A program made the position numbers and the translations under genes. Positions 1-6,072 of a stretch of DNA of 7,070 nucleotides are shown here, piece by piece. Source of the stretch: Oscillospiraceae bacterium (GTDB taxonomy: Bacteria > Bacillota > Clostridia > Oscillospirales > Ruminococcaceae); contig CAAFQL010000089.1 in the NCBI GenBank assembly GCA_900765125.1, forward strand, positions 1 through 7,070, in the 5' to 3' direction. Numbering within the stretch: the first letter of the stretch is position 1; each line of letters opens with the position of its first letter. The notes beneath the pieces were generated by a model. That model made no database searches and was not told the DNA's origin. It saw nothing but the letters and a program-made list of their open reading frames with translations.

Positions 1-2
1 GT

Positions 3-467
3 GCTTTGAGAGAACTTCTGCTTGCTGATGATCGTGAGGAGACGGTATTGACCGCACTAAATCAGTATGCAATGAATGTTCGTGATAATGCAAATGCAGA
101 ATACAGAATCCTGAGTCAGAATCGAGCAGCAGCAGAAAACAAGCTGAATCATCTCATGCAGTTAACGGAACAAGGTAAAGCGCCGAATACTGTTATGGAA
201 CGAATCGCTTCATTGGAAAGTGAAATTAGTGAGATCAATAGGCAGATCGAACAAATTCAAGATATGCCTACGCTTTTTACTTCTGACGATCTTTTCAATT
301 TAAAAGATATGTTTATTACATATATGGCAACGCAGGATACGTTGGAAGCCAGAAATCTGATCAATGCAACCATCCAGAAAGTCGAAGTGGATAACGATAA
401 AGTGGCAATAAGGTTTTATAATGGAATTTCAATGAGCCATGAAACAGCAAAGTTGTTTATGGATTAA
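3..467 (+). CDS. Large serine recombinase, C-terminal fragment (5' end outside window)
   Basis: The reading frame is open to the left edge of the window and ends at TAA 465-467. The TTG at position 6 is therefore an internal leucine codon, not a start. The visible 154 residues resemble the C-terminal tail of large serine recombinases (transposon or integrative-element integrases). A long charged heptad-like stretch (residues about 25-85, including QNRAAAENKLNHLMQL and IASLESEISEINRQIEQI) matches the coiled-coil arm that governs synapsis and directionality. It is followed by a compact ending (LINATIQKVEVDNDKVAIRFYNG) typical of this family. The catalytic serine domain and zinc ribbon would lie upstream, outside the window. 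Such enzymes integrate and excise mobile elements without host factors. The TnpV-like gene nearby fits a Tn4451-type element. The family call is by pattern recognition only; no catalytic residue is visible. Confidence 0.8.
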   Translation, partial: ALRELLLADDREETVLTALNQYAMNVRDNANAEYRILSQNRAAAENKLNHLMQLTEQGKAPNTVMERIASLESEISEINRQIEQIQDMPTLFTSDDLFNLKDMFITYMATQDTLEARNLINATIQKVEVDNDKVAIRFYNGISMSHETAKLFMD

Positions 468-486
468 AATATTAAGCAGGGCGTGC

Positions 487-539
487 AGGGAGTTCGGGTT
501 CTCATGTTTATTATTAATACGGGAACCGAAAATCTCCCT
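487..539 (+). terminator. Imperfect hairpin with T-rich tail after the recombinase gene
   Basis: AGGGAG (487-492) pairs with CTCCCT (534-539). TTCGG-TTCTC (493-503, G498 bulged) pairs with GGGAACCGAA (521-530, one T·G wobble), and a 3-base bulge (531-533) lies between the two stems. The loop is 17 bases and AT-rich. The T-rich run TTTGATTTTTCTGATTTTC follows directly. It starts 19 bases after the recombinase stop codon, so it most simply ends that transcript. The long loop and bulges are unusual for an intrinsic terminator. An att-site or recombinase-binding role is an alternative. Confidence 0.45.
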
Positions 540-581
540 TTGATTTTTCTGATTTTCTGTAAGTTTGAAAAAATACGGGAA
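516..581. repeat. Pair of 10-bp direct repeats (AATACGGGAA)
   Basis: AATACGGGAA occurs at 516-525 and again at 572-581, 56 bases apart, in the gene-free stretch behind the recombinase gene. The first copy overlaps the 3' arm of the hairpin at 487-539. Attachment sites of large serine integrases usually lie beside the integrase gene, so these may be part of an element end. Two 10-base matches in AT-rich DNA could also be chance. The rest of the gene-free stretch (582-746) shows no RNA gene and no convincing promoter. Confidence 0.3.
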
Positions 582-746
582 TTACGTCATTTCAGGGCAA
601 GCTGCTAAAACTTGATTACTCTGATTTAACCTAACCTTTAGTGATGATAAAGAACAAGAATTACATCACAGCGTATCTTTCCAAACTTATAAAAATCAAT
701 TTTTTTATTTCAGCAGGAATGAAAATCGAAAAACGGAGGCATTACA

Positions 747-1019
747 ATGAGTAAAAACATTCTCGATGAACTTTATGACTATGACCTGTTCCACTTGATT
801 GAGTTTGAAGATACGGACGGAGCGTACAAGGCAGCTCTCGATAGACTTGTTAAGGCAGAAGCAGAACTGAGGAAAGCCTATCCTGACAGTACCGACATTC
901 TCGATGATTACCAGTCAGCGGACATTGACCTGCACAATCGCTCCAACCGCAATGAGTTCCGCAAGGGCTTCAAGGTTGGCGCACAGTTTGTCCTTGAAAT
1001 GATAAAGCCTATCAAGTGA
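747..1019 (+). CDS. Small DUF6809-like protein
   Basis: This is a 90-aa acidic, largely helical protein of unknown function. The start is firm: GGAGG at 735-739 lies 7 bases before the ATG at 747. The N-terminal pattern (ILDELYDYDLF), the central helix (ALDRLVKAEAELRKAYP) and especially the C-terminal signature (NEFRKGFKVGAQFVLEMI) resemble the DUF6809 family. That family is made of roughly 90-residue proteins common in Clostridia accessory DNA, with a conserved F-x-x-G-F-x-x-G-x-x-x-x-x-E ending. There is no signal peptide or membrane segment. Its stop codon overlaps the ribosome binding site of the next gene, so the two are a transcriptional and probably translational unit. Base composition is clearly higher in GC than the genes to the right (30 of 60 bases in 781-840). 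The family name is recognition from memory; no biochemical function can be assigned. Confidence 0.7.
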   Translation: MSKNILDELYDYDLFHLIEFEDTDGAYKAALDRLVKAEAELRKAYPDSTDILDDYQSADIDLHNRSNRNEFRKGFKVGAQFVLEMIKPIK

Positions 1020-1024
1020 GGTGG
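1018..1024 (+). promoter_or_regulatory. Ribosome binding site that fixes the TnpV-like start
   Basis: GAGGTGG sits 5 bases before the ATG at 1030 and overlaps the TGA stop (1017-1019) of the upstream gene. An in-frame GTG at 1021 would add three residues (M-D-S), but it lies inside this Shine-Dalgarno sequence and has no good site of its own. The ATG at 1030 is therefore preferred. The overlap implies translational coupling. Confidence 0.7.
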
Positions 1025-1029
1025 ACAGT

Positions 1030-1449
1030 ATGAGCAGATATAAGAGTACACAGACCGCATACAAGCCCCTGAAAAAGAAAGATGTTCCAATCTGGAGACT
1101 TGACACTAACACTCTGACTGTTACCCACTTCAATTCTGACACCTTGACCGAGGAGAACAAGACATACAACACTGATTTCATCAAGTATCATCTACATTAT
1201 TCTGACAGCAAGTACCCTGACAGGCTTCGCAGGCTCGTCAATGAGGGCATGATAGAGCCGTACCTCGATGATATGGAACTGAAAGTCGGTGAAGCTATCT
1301 CACGTCAGATAGAACTTTGGAAACGAACCGACAGTTGCTATCAGAAAGCTGTACTCAGCGGTGATGCCGAGAAAATGCTCGGTCTTGAAAACTGCTTTGT
1401 CGGTATGGCAAGAGAAATCATCTTTGAGTGTAGTATGATTTATATTTGA
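1030..1449 (+). CDS. TnpV-like transposon-encoded protein
   Basis: This is a 139-aa hydrophilic protein. The C-terminal two thirds match the layout of the TnpV family (accessory proteins of Tn4451-type and other Clostridia elements). An arm reading YPDRLRRLVNEGMIEPYLDDM (residues 62-82) corresponds to the family's 'lytxLlxxGkLxxyLxei' block. A long helix follows (GEAISRQIELWKR), then a terminal block with an asparagine/glycine-centred turn (ENCFVGMAREIIFECSMIYI) matching the family ending 'WVGxMNxIRxxAxEIVxxELIY'. The N-terminal 50 residues, rich in T and K, are not recognised. TnpV has no established enzymatic activity; it marks mobile-element DNA. The gene follows the DUF6809-like gene with no gap in function of signals (stop overlapping the ribosome site) and converges on the HerA gene 32 bases away. 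The domain match is partial and made by eye. Confidence 0.6.
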   Translation: MSRYKSTQTAYKPLKKKDVPIWRLDTNTLTVTHFNSDTLTEENKTYNTDFIKYHLHYSDSKYPDRLRRLVNEGMIEPYLDDMELKVGEAISRQIELWKRTDSCYQKAVLSGDAEKMLGLENCFVGMAREIIFECSMIYI

Positions 1450-1455
1450 GTTTGG

Positions 1456-1481
1456 ACGGCTGTGCCTTCGGGTGCAGCTGT
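1456..1481 (+). terminator. UUCG-loop hairpin between convergent genes
   Basis: An 11-bp stem (ACGGCTGTGCC 1456-1466 with GGTGCAGCTGT 1471-1481) closes a TTCG loop, giving the very stable cUUCGg tetraloop. Three of the pairs are G·U. They pair only in RNA made from the + strand and would be A·C mismatches in the opposite transcript. The hairpin therefore serves the TnpV-like transcript rather than the HerA operon. It starts 6 bases after the TnpV-like stop codon. The following tract (TTAATGTCT) is only weakly T-rich, so termination may be partial. Confidence 0.55.
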
Positions 1482-3221
1482 TTAATGTCTCCAATTATCT
1501 ATAATAGCTTGAATATCAAGATCAAGCCATTCTTGCTTCCATAATTCTAAATATGGAATGTCATTGGAAGAAGGTTTCGGATTGCACTCTTCTATTTTTA
1601 CAATTGAAGGTAATATAACCGCATCTCCAATAAGCAGACATTCTCCTGATTTTAGGGTAGGCATCTTATCTATCAATTGTCCCATAGTGTCGGGTAGTAA
1701 TCTCTTTACATAGTTCTGATCATTAGGATTTGTTAATCTCATAGTGATAAAATTATTACACTGAGAGAAAATTGTCTCAGAAATCTCTGATGGACGCTGA
1801 CTTGCTAACATCAAAGTGATTCCATATTTTCTTCCCTCTTTTGCAATTCTTTCAATTGATTCCTTTGAAGCTCTATACTTTGCCAAATCGCTATTAGGAA
1901 CATATTTATGTGCCTCTTCGTATACTAGCAAAAAAGGAGTATTATTGTTTGTTTTCTCTTGTGGATTATTTGAGTGGCGAAGCCTTGTATAATAATATCC
2001 AAATTCAAATAGCAGCCTTGAAATTAAAGATACAGTTATGCTTAATACCTCAAATGGAACTCCGCTTAAATCAATAATAGTAACATTTGAGTTGTTCTCT
2101 CCATAACCGAGGAACTGAGATAATGTAACTTTATGAGAATTTGGAATATTACTCTGAGGAAACATAAATGATAATCGCCTATCATTTAACTTATTCTCTA
2201 ATCGATTTATAAAATTACCGAAACTACCATTATTTGTTCCTGAACCAGAAGTTCCACTGTACTCCACTTCATCAAAGAATAAATTTGATTTAGTATCTTC
2301 TGCGAAAATGTATTCCGTTCCCTCTTTTGTCTTAAAAGGAATGTTATTGGATTTATCCTTTTTTTCGTTATTTCTATTTCTGATATAACACAGAACTTGA
2401 TTGATATCAAAGTATATAGGGGTATCATAACCAATTCTTTCACGGTAAGCACCAGTACAATGATATTTTTTATTTTCAACTATTGCCTCTTTAAAAACAT
2501 TTCTCTGATTGTGATCATTGGCTTCCGTATCAAGAAATAACTCTTGTAATTCCTCACTATTCAATAACCAATAAGGCAATACAATATCTGCTACATCAAG
2601 ATAATTTGCATTTGGAAACGCTGTTTTATACTCAGAATGTATGTCGAAAATTATAATGTGCGAATTGTTTAGTCCATCATATGTTCCTTCTTTAATTTCC
2701 GTTGCTGATTGTATTATTTTAGCGACTGTATGAGACTTTCCGGAGCCTGTTGAGCCAACTATAGCTATATGTTTATTAAAGAATCTATTTCCGTTGACTG
2801 GTACGGAAATGTCAGGATTTGAGGAAAGACGTGAAAATGTAAACTTTTCTTGTTCTGCTATGGATTGCGAGTAAATAGCATCAATGTCTTCTCTTGTAGC
2901 CGGCTTCACATCTTTTGGCGGAATTGCGATAGTATCTCCACCACGCTCAAATATGCCATTTCTCACTATTCCTAATGGATTTGCTTCTAAAATGTATCTT
3001 CGTTCAGATTCGTTTTCCTTATTGTCAACTATTTCAATTGAATAGTTCTCAATAATTGCCAGCATAACAGCATCTTCACTGTCAGATATTCTCACATATG
3101 AACCGACCTTTAACTTTTCAGAAGGTAACTGAAAATCCTCTAATTTATCCACCACAATTTTTACTTTATCTGGTAAAACAGAAATTACTTCTGCATTCAT
3201 TTTTTCTCTTTCAACAGCCAT
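1482..3221 (-). CDS. HerA-family hexameric ATPase (DUF87), last gene of the putative defence operon
   Basis: This 579-aa protein has the full HerA architecture. An N-terminal beta-rich segment (about residues 8-65) resembles the HAS barrel. Walker A is GSTGSGKS (156-163). The HerA-specific FDIHSEY (192-198) corresponds to the family's D-x-H-x-E-Y. IIDLSG is at 382-387, and Walker B is LLVYEEAHKY (431-440) with the paired glutamates E435/E436. The sensor/arginine region is GITLMLASQRPSEIS (467-481). HerA proteins form hexameric rings that translocate along DNA and partner a nuclease. Here the partner is probably the product of the gene 16 bases upstream. AGGAGG at 3227-3232, 5 bases before the ATG, is the strongest ribosome site in the operon. 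The middle region (about 200-380) contains a low-complexity linker (SGTSGSGTNNGSFG) and is not recognised in detail. Length is in the normal HerA range. The product is cytoplasmic with no membrane segment. A VirB4/conjugation ATPase is less likely because the D-x-H-x-E-Y and HAS-like features are HerA traits. Confidence 0.88.
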   Translation of the reverse strand: MAVEREKMNAEVISVLPDKVKIVVDKLEDFQLPSEKLKVGSYVRISDSEDAVMLAIIENYSIEIVDNKENESERRYILEANPLGIVRNGIFERGGDTIAIPPKDVKPATREDIDAIYSQSIAEQEKFTFSRLSSNPDISVPVNGNRFFNKHIAIVGSTGSGKSHTVAKIIQSATEIKEGTYDGLNNSHIIIFDIHSEYKTAFPNANYLDVADIVLPYWLLNSEELQELFLDTEANDHNQRNVFKEAIVENKKYHCTGAYRERIGYDTPIYFDINQVLCYIRNRNNEKKDKSNNIPFKTKEGTEYIFAEDTKSNLFFDEVEYSGTSGSGTNNGSFGNFINRLENKLNDRRLSFMFPQSNIPNSHKVTLSQFLGYGENNSNVTIIDLSGVPFEVLSITVSLISRLLFEFGYYYTRLRHSNNPQEKTNNNTPFLLVYEEAHKYVPNSDLAKYRASKESIERIAKEGRKYGITLMLASQRPSEISETIFSQCNNFITMRLTNPNDQNYVKRLLPDTMGQLIDKMPTLKSGECLLIGDAVILPSIVKIEECNPKPSSNDIPYLELWKQEWLDLDIQAIIDNWRH

Positions 3222-3226
3222 GATAT

Positions 3227-3232
3227 CCTCCT
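3227..3232 (-). promoter_or_regulatory. Strong ribosome binding site of the HerA gene
   Basis: A full AGGAGG on the minus strand lies 5 bases before the ATG (3219-3221) and begins 5 bases after the upstream TAA (3238-3240). It supports the first Met over the in-frame Met at residue 8. It also suggests that the ATPase is translated more strongly than the nuclease and methyltransferases, which carry weaker sites. This would suit a six-subunit ring. Confidence 0.65.
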
Positions 3233-3237
3233 AATTA

Positions 3238-4431
3238 TTATATCATCTGAGCAATATCCGTGATATTTTCAAATGGTATTTTGACATGATGATAACTATC
3301 ATTATTATATAACGGTTGATTTTTATAAAATTGATATATTTCAATGGTGGACTGAGATAGTGCATATACATCATTAAGCAAATCAATACTGTCAATAATT
3401 CGCAGCTTAGTAAGTTGATCTTTGCTTGGCTCTTTTACAACTGATGAAGGGTTAAAGTCTGCACCTCTAAAATCATATCCATCAGAAAATAACACACTAT
3501 CATTGGCAAGTGATTTCTTTAATTCAATCAACTGATACTCTTCAATACCAAGAAAGCAAAAGTAAGGACAAAACTTGGGCTTAGCACGTTGTGATAGTTT
3601 ACTATATTTCTCAGAAATGCGAATCACAATAGTTTTCAATTCAGACATGGGAGTGTTCTTATCGCACTCTATAATAAAAAACCTATTGTAAGGTGATATA
3701 TTGAAATTAGTAAAGTATTTCTTTTTAATGGCTTTTGCAAATTTCTCCACGCCGTTTTTATGCAGCAGCCACATTTCAAACTGAGCATCAACGTTCTTTA
3801 CAGCATTTATGAATTCAGCTTTACTTATTGTTCTATCGCTCTCATTACTCTGTGTTGCTAACTGCTTGATTTTGTATAATGCATTACAATAATAAAGAGT
3901 AGCCTCTTGAGTGTTACATGCAAGAACAGAACATATTGTTTCAATTACCTTCTTTTCTTGTTCAAGGTAACTTTCTGCGTTCACATCAATTGTTAAGTGA
4001 GCTATAAAATCGTTCAGATCATCATCCTTTAATGAAAGCTCATCATATAGGACGTGCGGGACTTTGTTTTTTATATAGGTACAAACGTTGTTCTTTATGA
4101 AAGGAAGAGAAACACCAGGAAATTTTTCCTGACCAGATTGAAATGTTCCATATAAATGATAATGAAAGCCTTTTGATTTGTTTTTGGCGTAATGACATAA
4201 CATCTGACGTATAGCCGGTGTGATTTTCGAGTGTACATACTCCGAGCTTTCATAGCATTTACACTGGTGAAAGACAACATTGCTTTCATCAGTGATATCC
4301 ACGTCTTCAACGCCCTCAATACAAATCGTATCGTTATCATTGGTTAATTCCAAAACTTTTATTATAGAATAATCAAACTGATAATAATAGCCCTTTATTG
4401 TTTTTTCAGCACTTCTTCTATTGTTAGCCAT
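3238..4431 (-). CDS. Putative PD-(D/E)xK nuclease, DUF4297/Cap4-like, HerA partner
   Basis: This is a 397-aa soluble protein. The N-terminus carries the layout of the DUF4297/Cap4 endonuclease domain. First comes G14-Y-Y-Y-Q18 at the start of a helix (GYYYQFDYSIIKVLEL). Next is a strand with an acidic cluster, CIEGVEDVDI (37-46, candidate metal ligands E39, D43, D45). Then comes the Q-x-K strand VVFHQCKCYE (52-61, Q56 and K58), which is the Mrr-type form of the PD-(D/E)xK core. Residues 65-130 probably complete the nuclease fold. About 150-397 is a helical then mixed region I do not recognise; it could hold the HerA-binding surface or a sensor. By family precedent the protein would cut double-stranded DNA with HerA. 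Translation is tightly coupled to the methyltransferase gene: TAA, one base, then ATG, with AGAGG (4437-4441) inside the upstream gene. The nuclease call rests on motif spacing seen by eye, not on alignment. Confidence 0.65.
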   Translation of the reverse strand: MANNRRSAEKTIKGYYYQFDYSIIKVLELTNDNDTICIEGVEDVDITDESNVVFHQCKCYESSEYVHSKITPAIRQMLCHYAKNKSKGFHYHLYGTFQSGQEKFPGVSLPFIKNNVCTYIKNKVPHVLYDELSLKDDDLNDFIAHLTIDVNAESYLEQEKKVIETICSVLACNTQEATLYYCNALYKIKQLATQSNESDRTISKAEFINAVKNVDAQFEMWLLHKNGVEKFAKAIKKKYFTNFNISPYNRFFIIECDKNTPMSELKTIVIRISEKYSKLSQRAKPKFCPYFCFLGIEEYQLIELKKSLANDSVLFSDGYDFRGADFNPSSVVKEPSKDQLTKLRIIDSIDLLNDVYALSQSTIEIYQFYKNQPLYNNDSYHHVKIPFENITDIAQMI

Positions 4432-4432
4432 C

Positions 4433-6058
4433 TTATCCTCTTCCTAATCTACGCTTCTGCATATTCTTCCATATCTGACGGCAGGAAATACAAATATCCT
4501 TATCAATACCTAATACTTCAACCAGTAGTTTCTGATCCACAAGATCAAGAGCCTTCTCAATATCTTCATTATTACGAACAATGATATCAATCTGTCCTAA
4601 AAGCTCATTTCTCAATGTTTCATCTATTTTATCAACAATCGGCAGCATAATATTACCCACTTCTCCAGGAAGTATTTCAAGTACGCCGCCGCCATAGCTT
4701 CGTCCACATATCTCTGTAAATGCAAAAGAGATGCTATTGTAGTATGATAAAAGGACATTTTCAGCATTAACACCTTTGTTGAACTTGATACGGTGCATTG
4801 TATCAGTAGATACAGCATTGCATCGGTTCAGTACAAACTTAGGATAGAGATTATTTCTTCTGAGGAAGAAGGAATCAGGTATCCATACCGAAGGAACGAT
4901 ATACCATCTATCACGGATAGAACACTTATATCCTTTGTTTTCCCCATTTTTCTCGCCAAGCTCAATATAGGCTCTATGTTCGGCAGGGTATTCTTCATAG
5001 GGTGTATTAGGAAAACTAATTAGCATTGCTCTTTTATCGGCTTTTATATTCTTCTGCCAATCGTTATTTGTAAAGTATATGCCATGTGCGTGAGAACTTC
5101 TTCCAATAAGTGGTAGCGTTACGGAAGACAACTTATATTTGTCGGTAGTTTCTTTATCAACTGAAAAATAAGTATTATTTCCTGTGGTGATGCCTACGTT
5201 GATAAGTGCTAAATCAGAGAATTTTGAGAAACGTTTATCATCACGAATGGATTGAATCACTTTTATTTCTTCTTCCGATATAAAATACTTCGTCCACTTT
5301 TCCTTAATGTGTTTTAGCTTTTGAAATCCGTTTGAATTAAGGTCGATTTTTTTGAAATCTTCAAGATTACTCAGTTCAATGATCCTGATACCCTTTTCTT
5401 CTTCGCCCTTCTCTCCAATAAATACAAGTATTTCCTGCTCAATATCAGGAAAAACAAGCTGTTCAAATGTCAAAAGTGTAATCTTTGATAACTGATTCGA
5501 GAGGAAAAGACGAAGATCTTCAGCATATACAACTTGAAGTATCTCCGCAGGAATAACAAATGCGATTTTTCCATTCTCAGATAGCAATTGAACACAAGCG
5601 ACAAGAAAAGCAACCCATGCATTTATCAGTTTATTGGACTTCATTCCATGAGAAGTCAGTATACTCGATTGTATCTCACGCTGCTCCTCGGTAAGATATT
5701 GGTAGCGAATATAGGGAGGATTGCCAATAATGAGATCATAGGTTTGTTTTCCATATACACGCTGATAAAAATCCAAGAAATCCTCGTTCAATACATGAAC
5801 ATTTTTCTTGTCTTTATAATTGTTTCTAACTTTTTCAGCTTCGTCATCTTCTATTTCAACAGCAGTAATGTCAGGAATACTATTAAGAAGATTTAAAGCT
5901 GCAAGACTGTCGAGAAATACACCATCACCACAGCTTGGTTCTAATACATTAGTTATGTTTTGTGACACAACAAGGCTCACCATTGCGTTTGCAAGCTGCA
6001 ATGGTGTATAGTATGCTCCTCTTAATTTTTGTTCAGAACTATCCTTTTTGAGTCTCAT
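4433..6058 (-). CDS. Adenine-specific DNA methyltransferase (TaqI/Eco57I class, N6-mA)
   Basis: This complete 541-aa enzyme should transfer a methyl group from S-adenosylmethionine to N6 of adenine in DNA. Motif X is GAYYTP (14-19). Motif I is LEPSCGDG (39-46), the SAM-binding loop. The ribose-binding acidic position is in AVEIE (66-70), and motif III is EDFL (92-95). The catalytic motif IV is IGNPPY (111-116). The gamma-class order (X-I-II-III-IV then target recognition) is intact. From about residue 255 to 470 lies a TaqI_C-like target-recognition region with INVGITTGNNTYF (286-298) and the GRSYGGGVLEILP block (452-464) common in these enzymes. The C-terminal tail is helical (about 480-515), followed by a CISC cysteine pair (523-526) and a basic end. 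No nuclease motif is visible, so it appears to be modification only. The start at 6056-6058 has AAGAAGG (6067-6073) 8 bases upstream, overlapping the previous stop. The recognition sequence cannot be read from the protein. Confidence 0.9.
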   Translation of the reverse strand: MRLKKDSSEQKLRGAYYTPLQLANAMVSLVVSQNITNVLEPSCGDGVFLDSLAALNLLNSIPDITAVEIEDDEAEKVRNNYKDKKNVHVLNEDFLDFYQRVYGKQTYDLIIGNPPYIRYQYLTEEQREIQSSILTSHGMKSNKLINAWVAFLVACVQLLSENGKIAFVIPAEILQVVYAEDLRLFLSNQLSKITLLTFEQLVFPDIEQEILVFIGEKGEEEKGIRIIELSNLEDFKKIDLNSNGFQKLKHIKEKWTKYFISEEEIKVIQSIRDDKRFSKFSDLALINVGITTGNNTYFSVDKETTDKYKLSSVTLPLIGRSSHAHGIYFTNNDWQKNIKADKRAMLISFPNTPYEEYPAEHRAYIELGEKNGENKGYKCSIRDRWYIVPSVWIPDSFFLRRNNLYPKFVLNRCNAVSTDTMHRIKFNKGVNAENVLLSYYNSISFAFTEICGRSYGGGVLEILPGEVGNIMLPIVDKIDETLRNELLGQIDIIVRNNEDIEKALDLVDQKLLVEVLGIDKDICISCRQIWKNMQKRRLGRG

Positions 6059-6072
6059 AATAATTACCTTCT

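Noticed and set aside
6..467. Stand-alone 153-aa gene starting at TTG 6
   Set aside because: The frame is open to the window edge and the protein is clearly the tail of a larger recombinase; there is no ribosome site in the five bases available.
540..720. Promoter boxes such as TTGAAA (565-570), TTGATT (612-617) and TATAAA (688-693)
   Set aside because: No pair of -35 and -10 matches lies at about 17 bases' spacing, so any call would be guesswork in AT-rich DNA.
908..1184. Two minus-strand open frames with membrane-like leucine/valine stretches
   Set aside because: They are antisense to the well-supported DUF6809-like and TnpV-like genes, lack ribosome sites, and overlap each other in different frames.
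2207..2479. 90-codon frame inside the HerA gene, and similar short frames at 4095-4340 and 4624-4818
   Set aside because: They are out-of-frame shadows of the HerA, nuclease and methyltransferase genes, with no recognisable domain or start signal.
1482..4431. Archaeal-type NurA-HerA end-resection pair
   Set aside because: The partner shows an N-terminal GYYYQ and E/D...QxK nuclease layout, not NurA's RNase H-like fold with its spaced catalytic aspartates. The methyltransferase context also points to defence.
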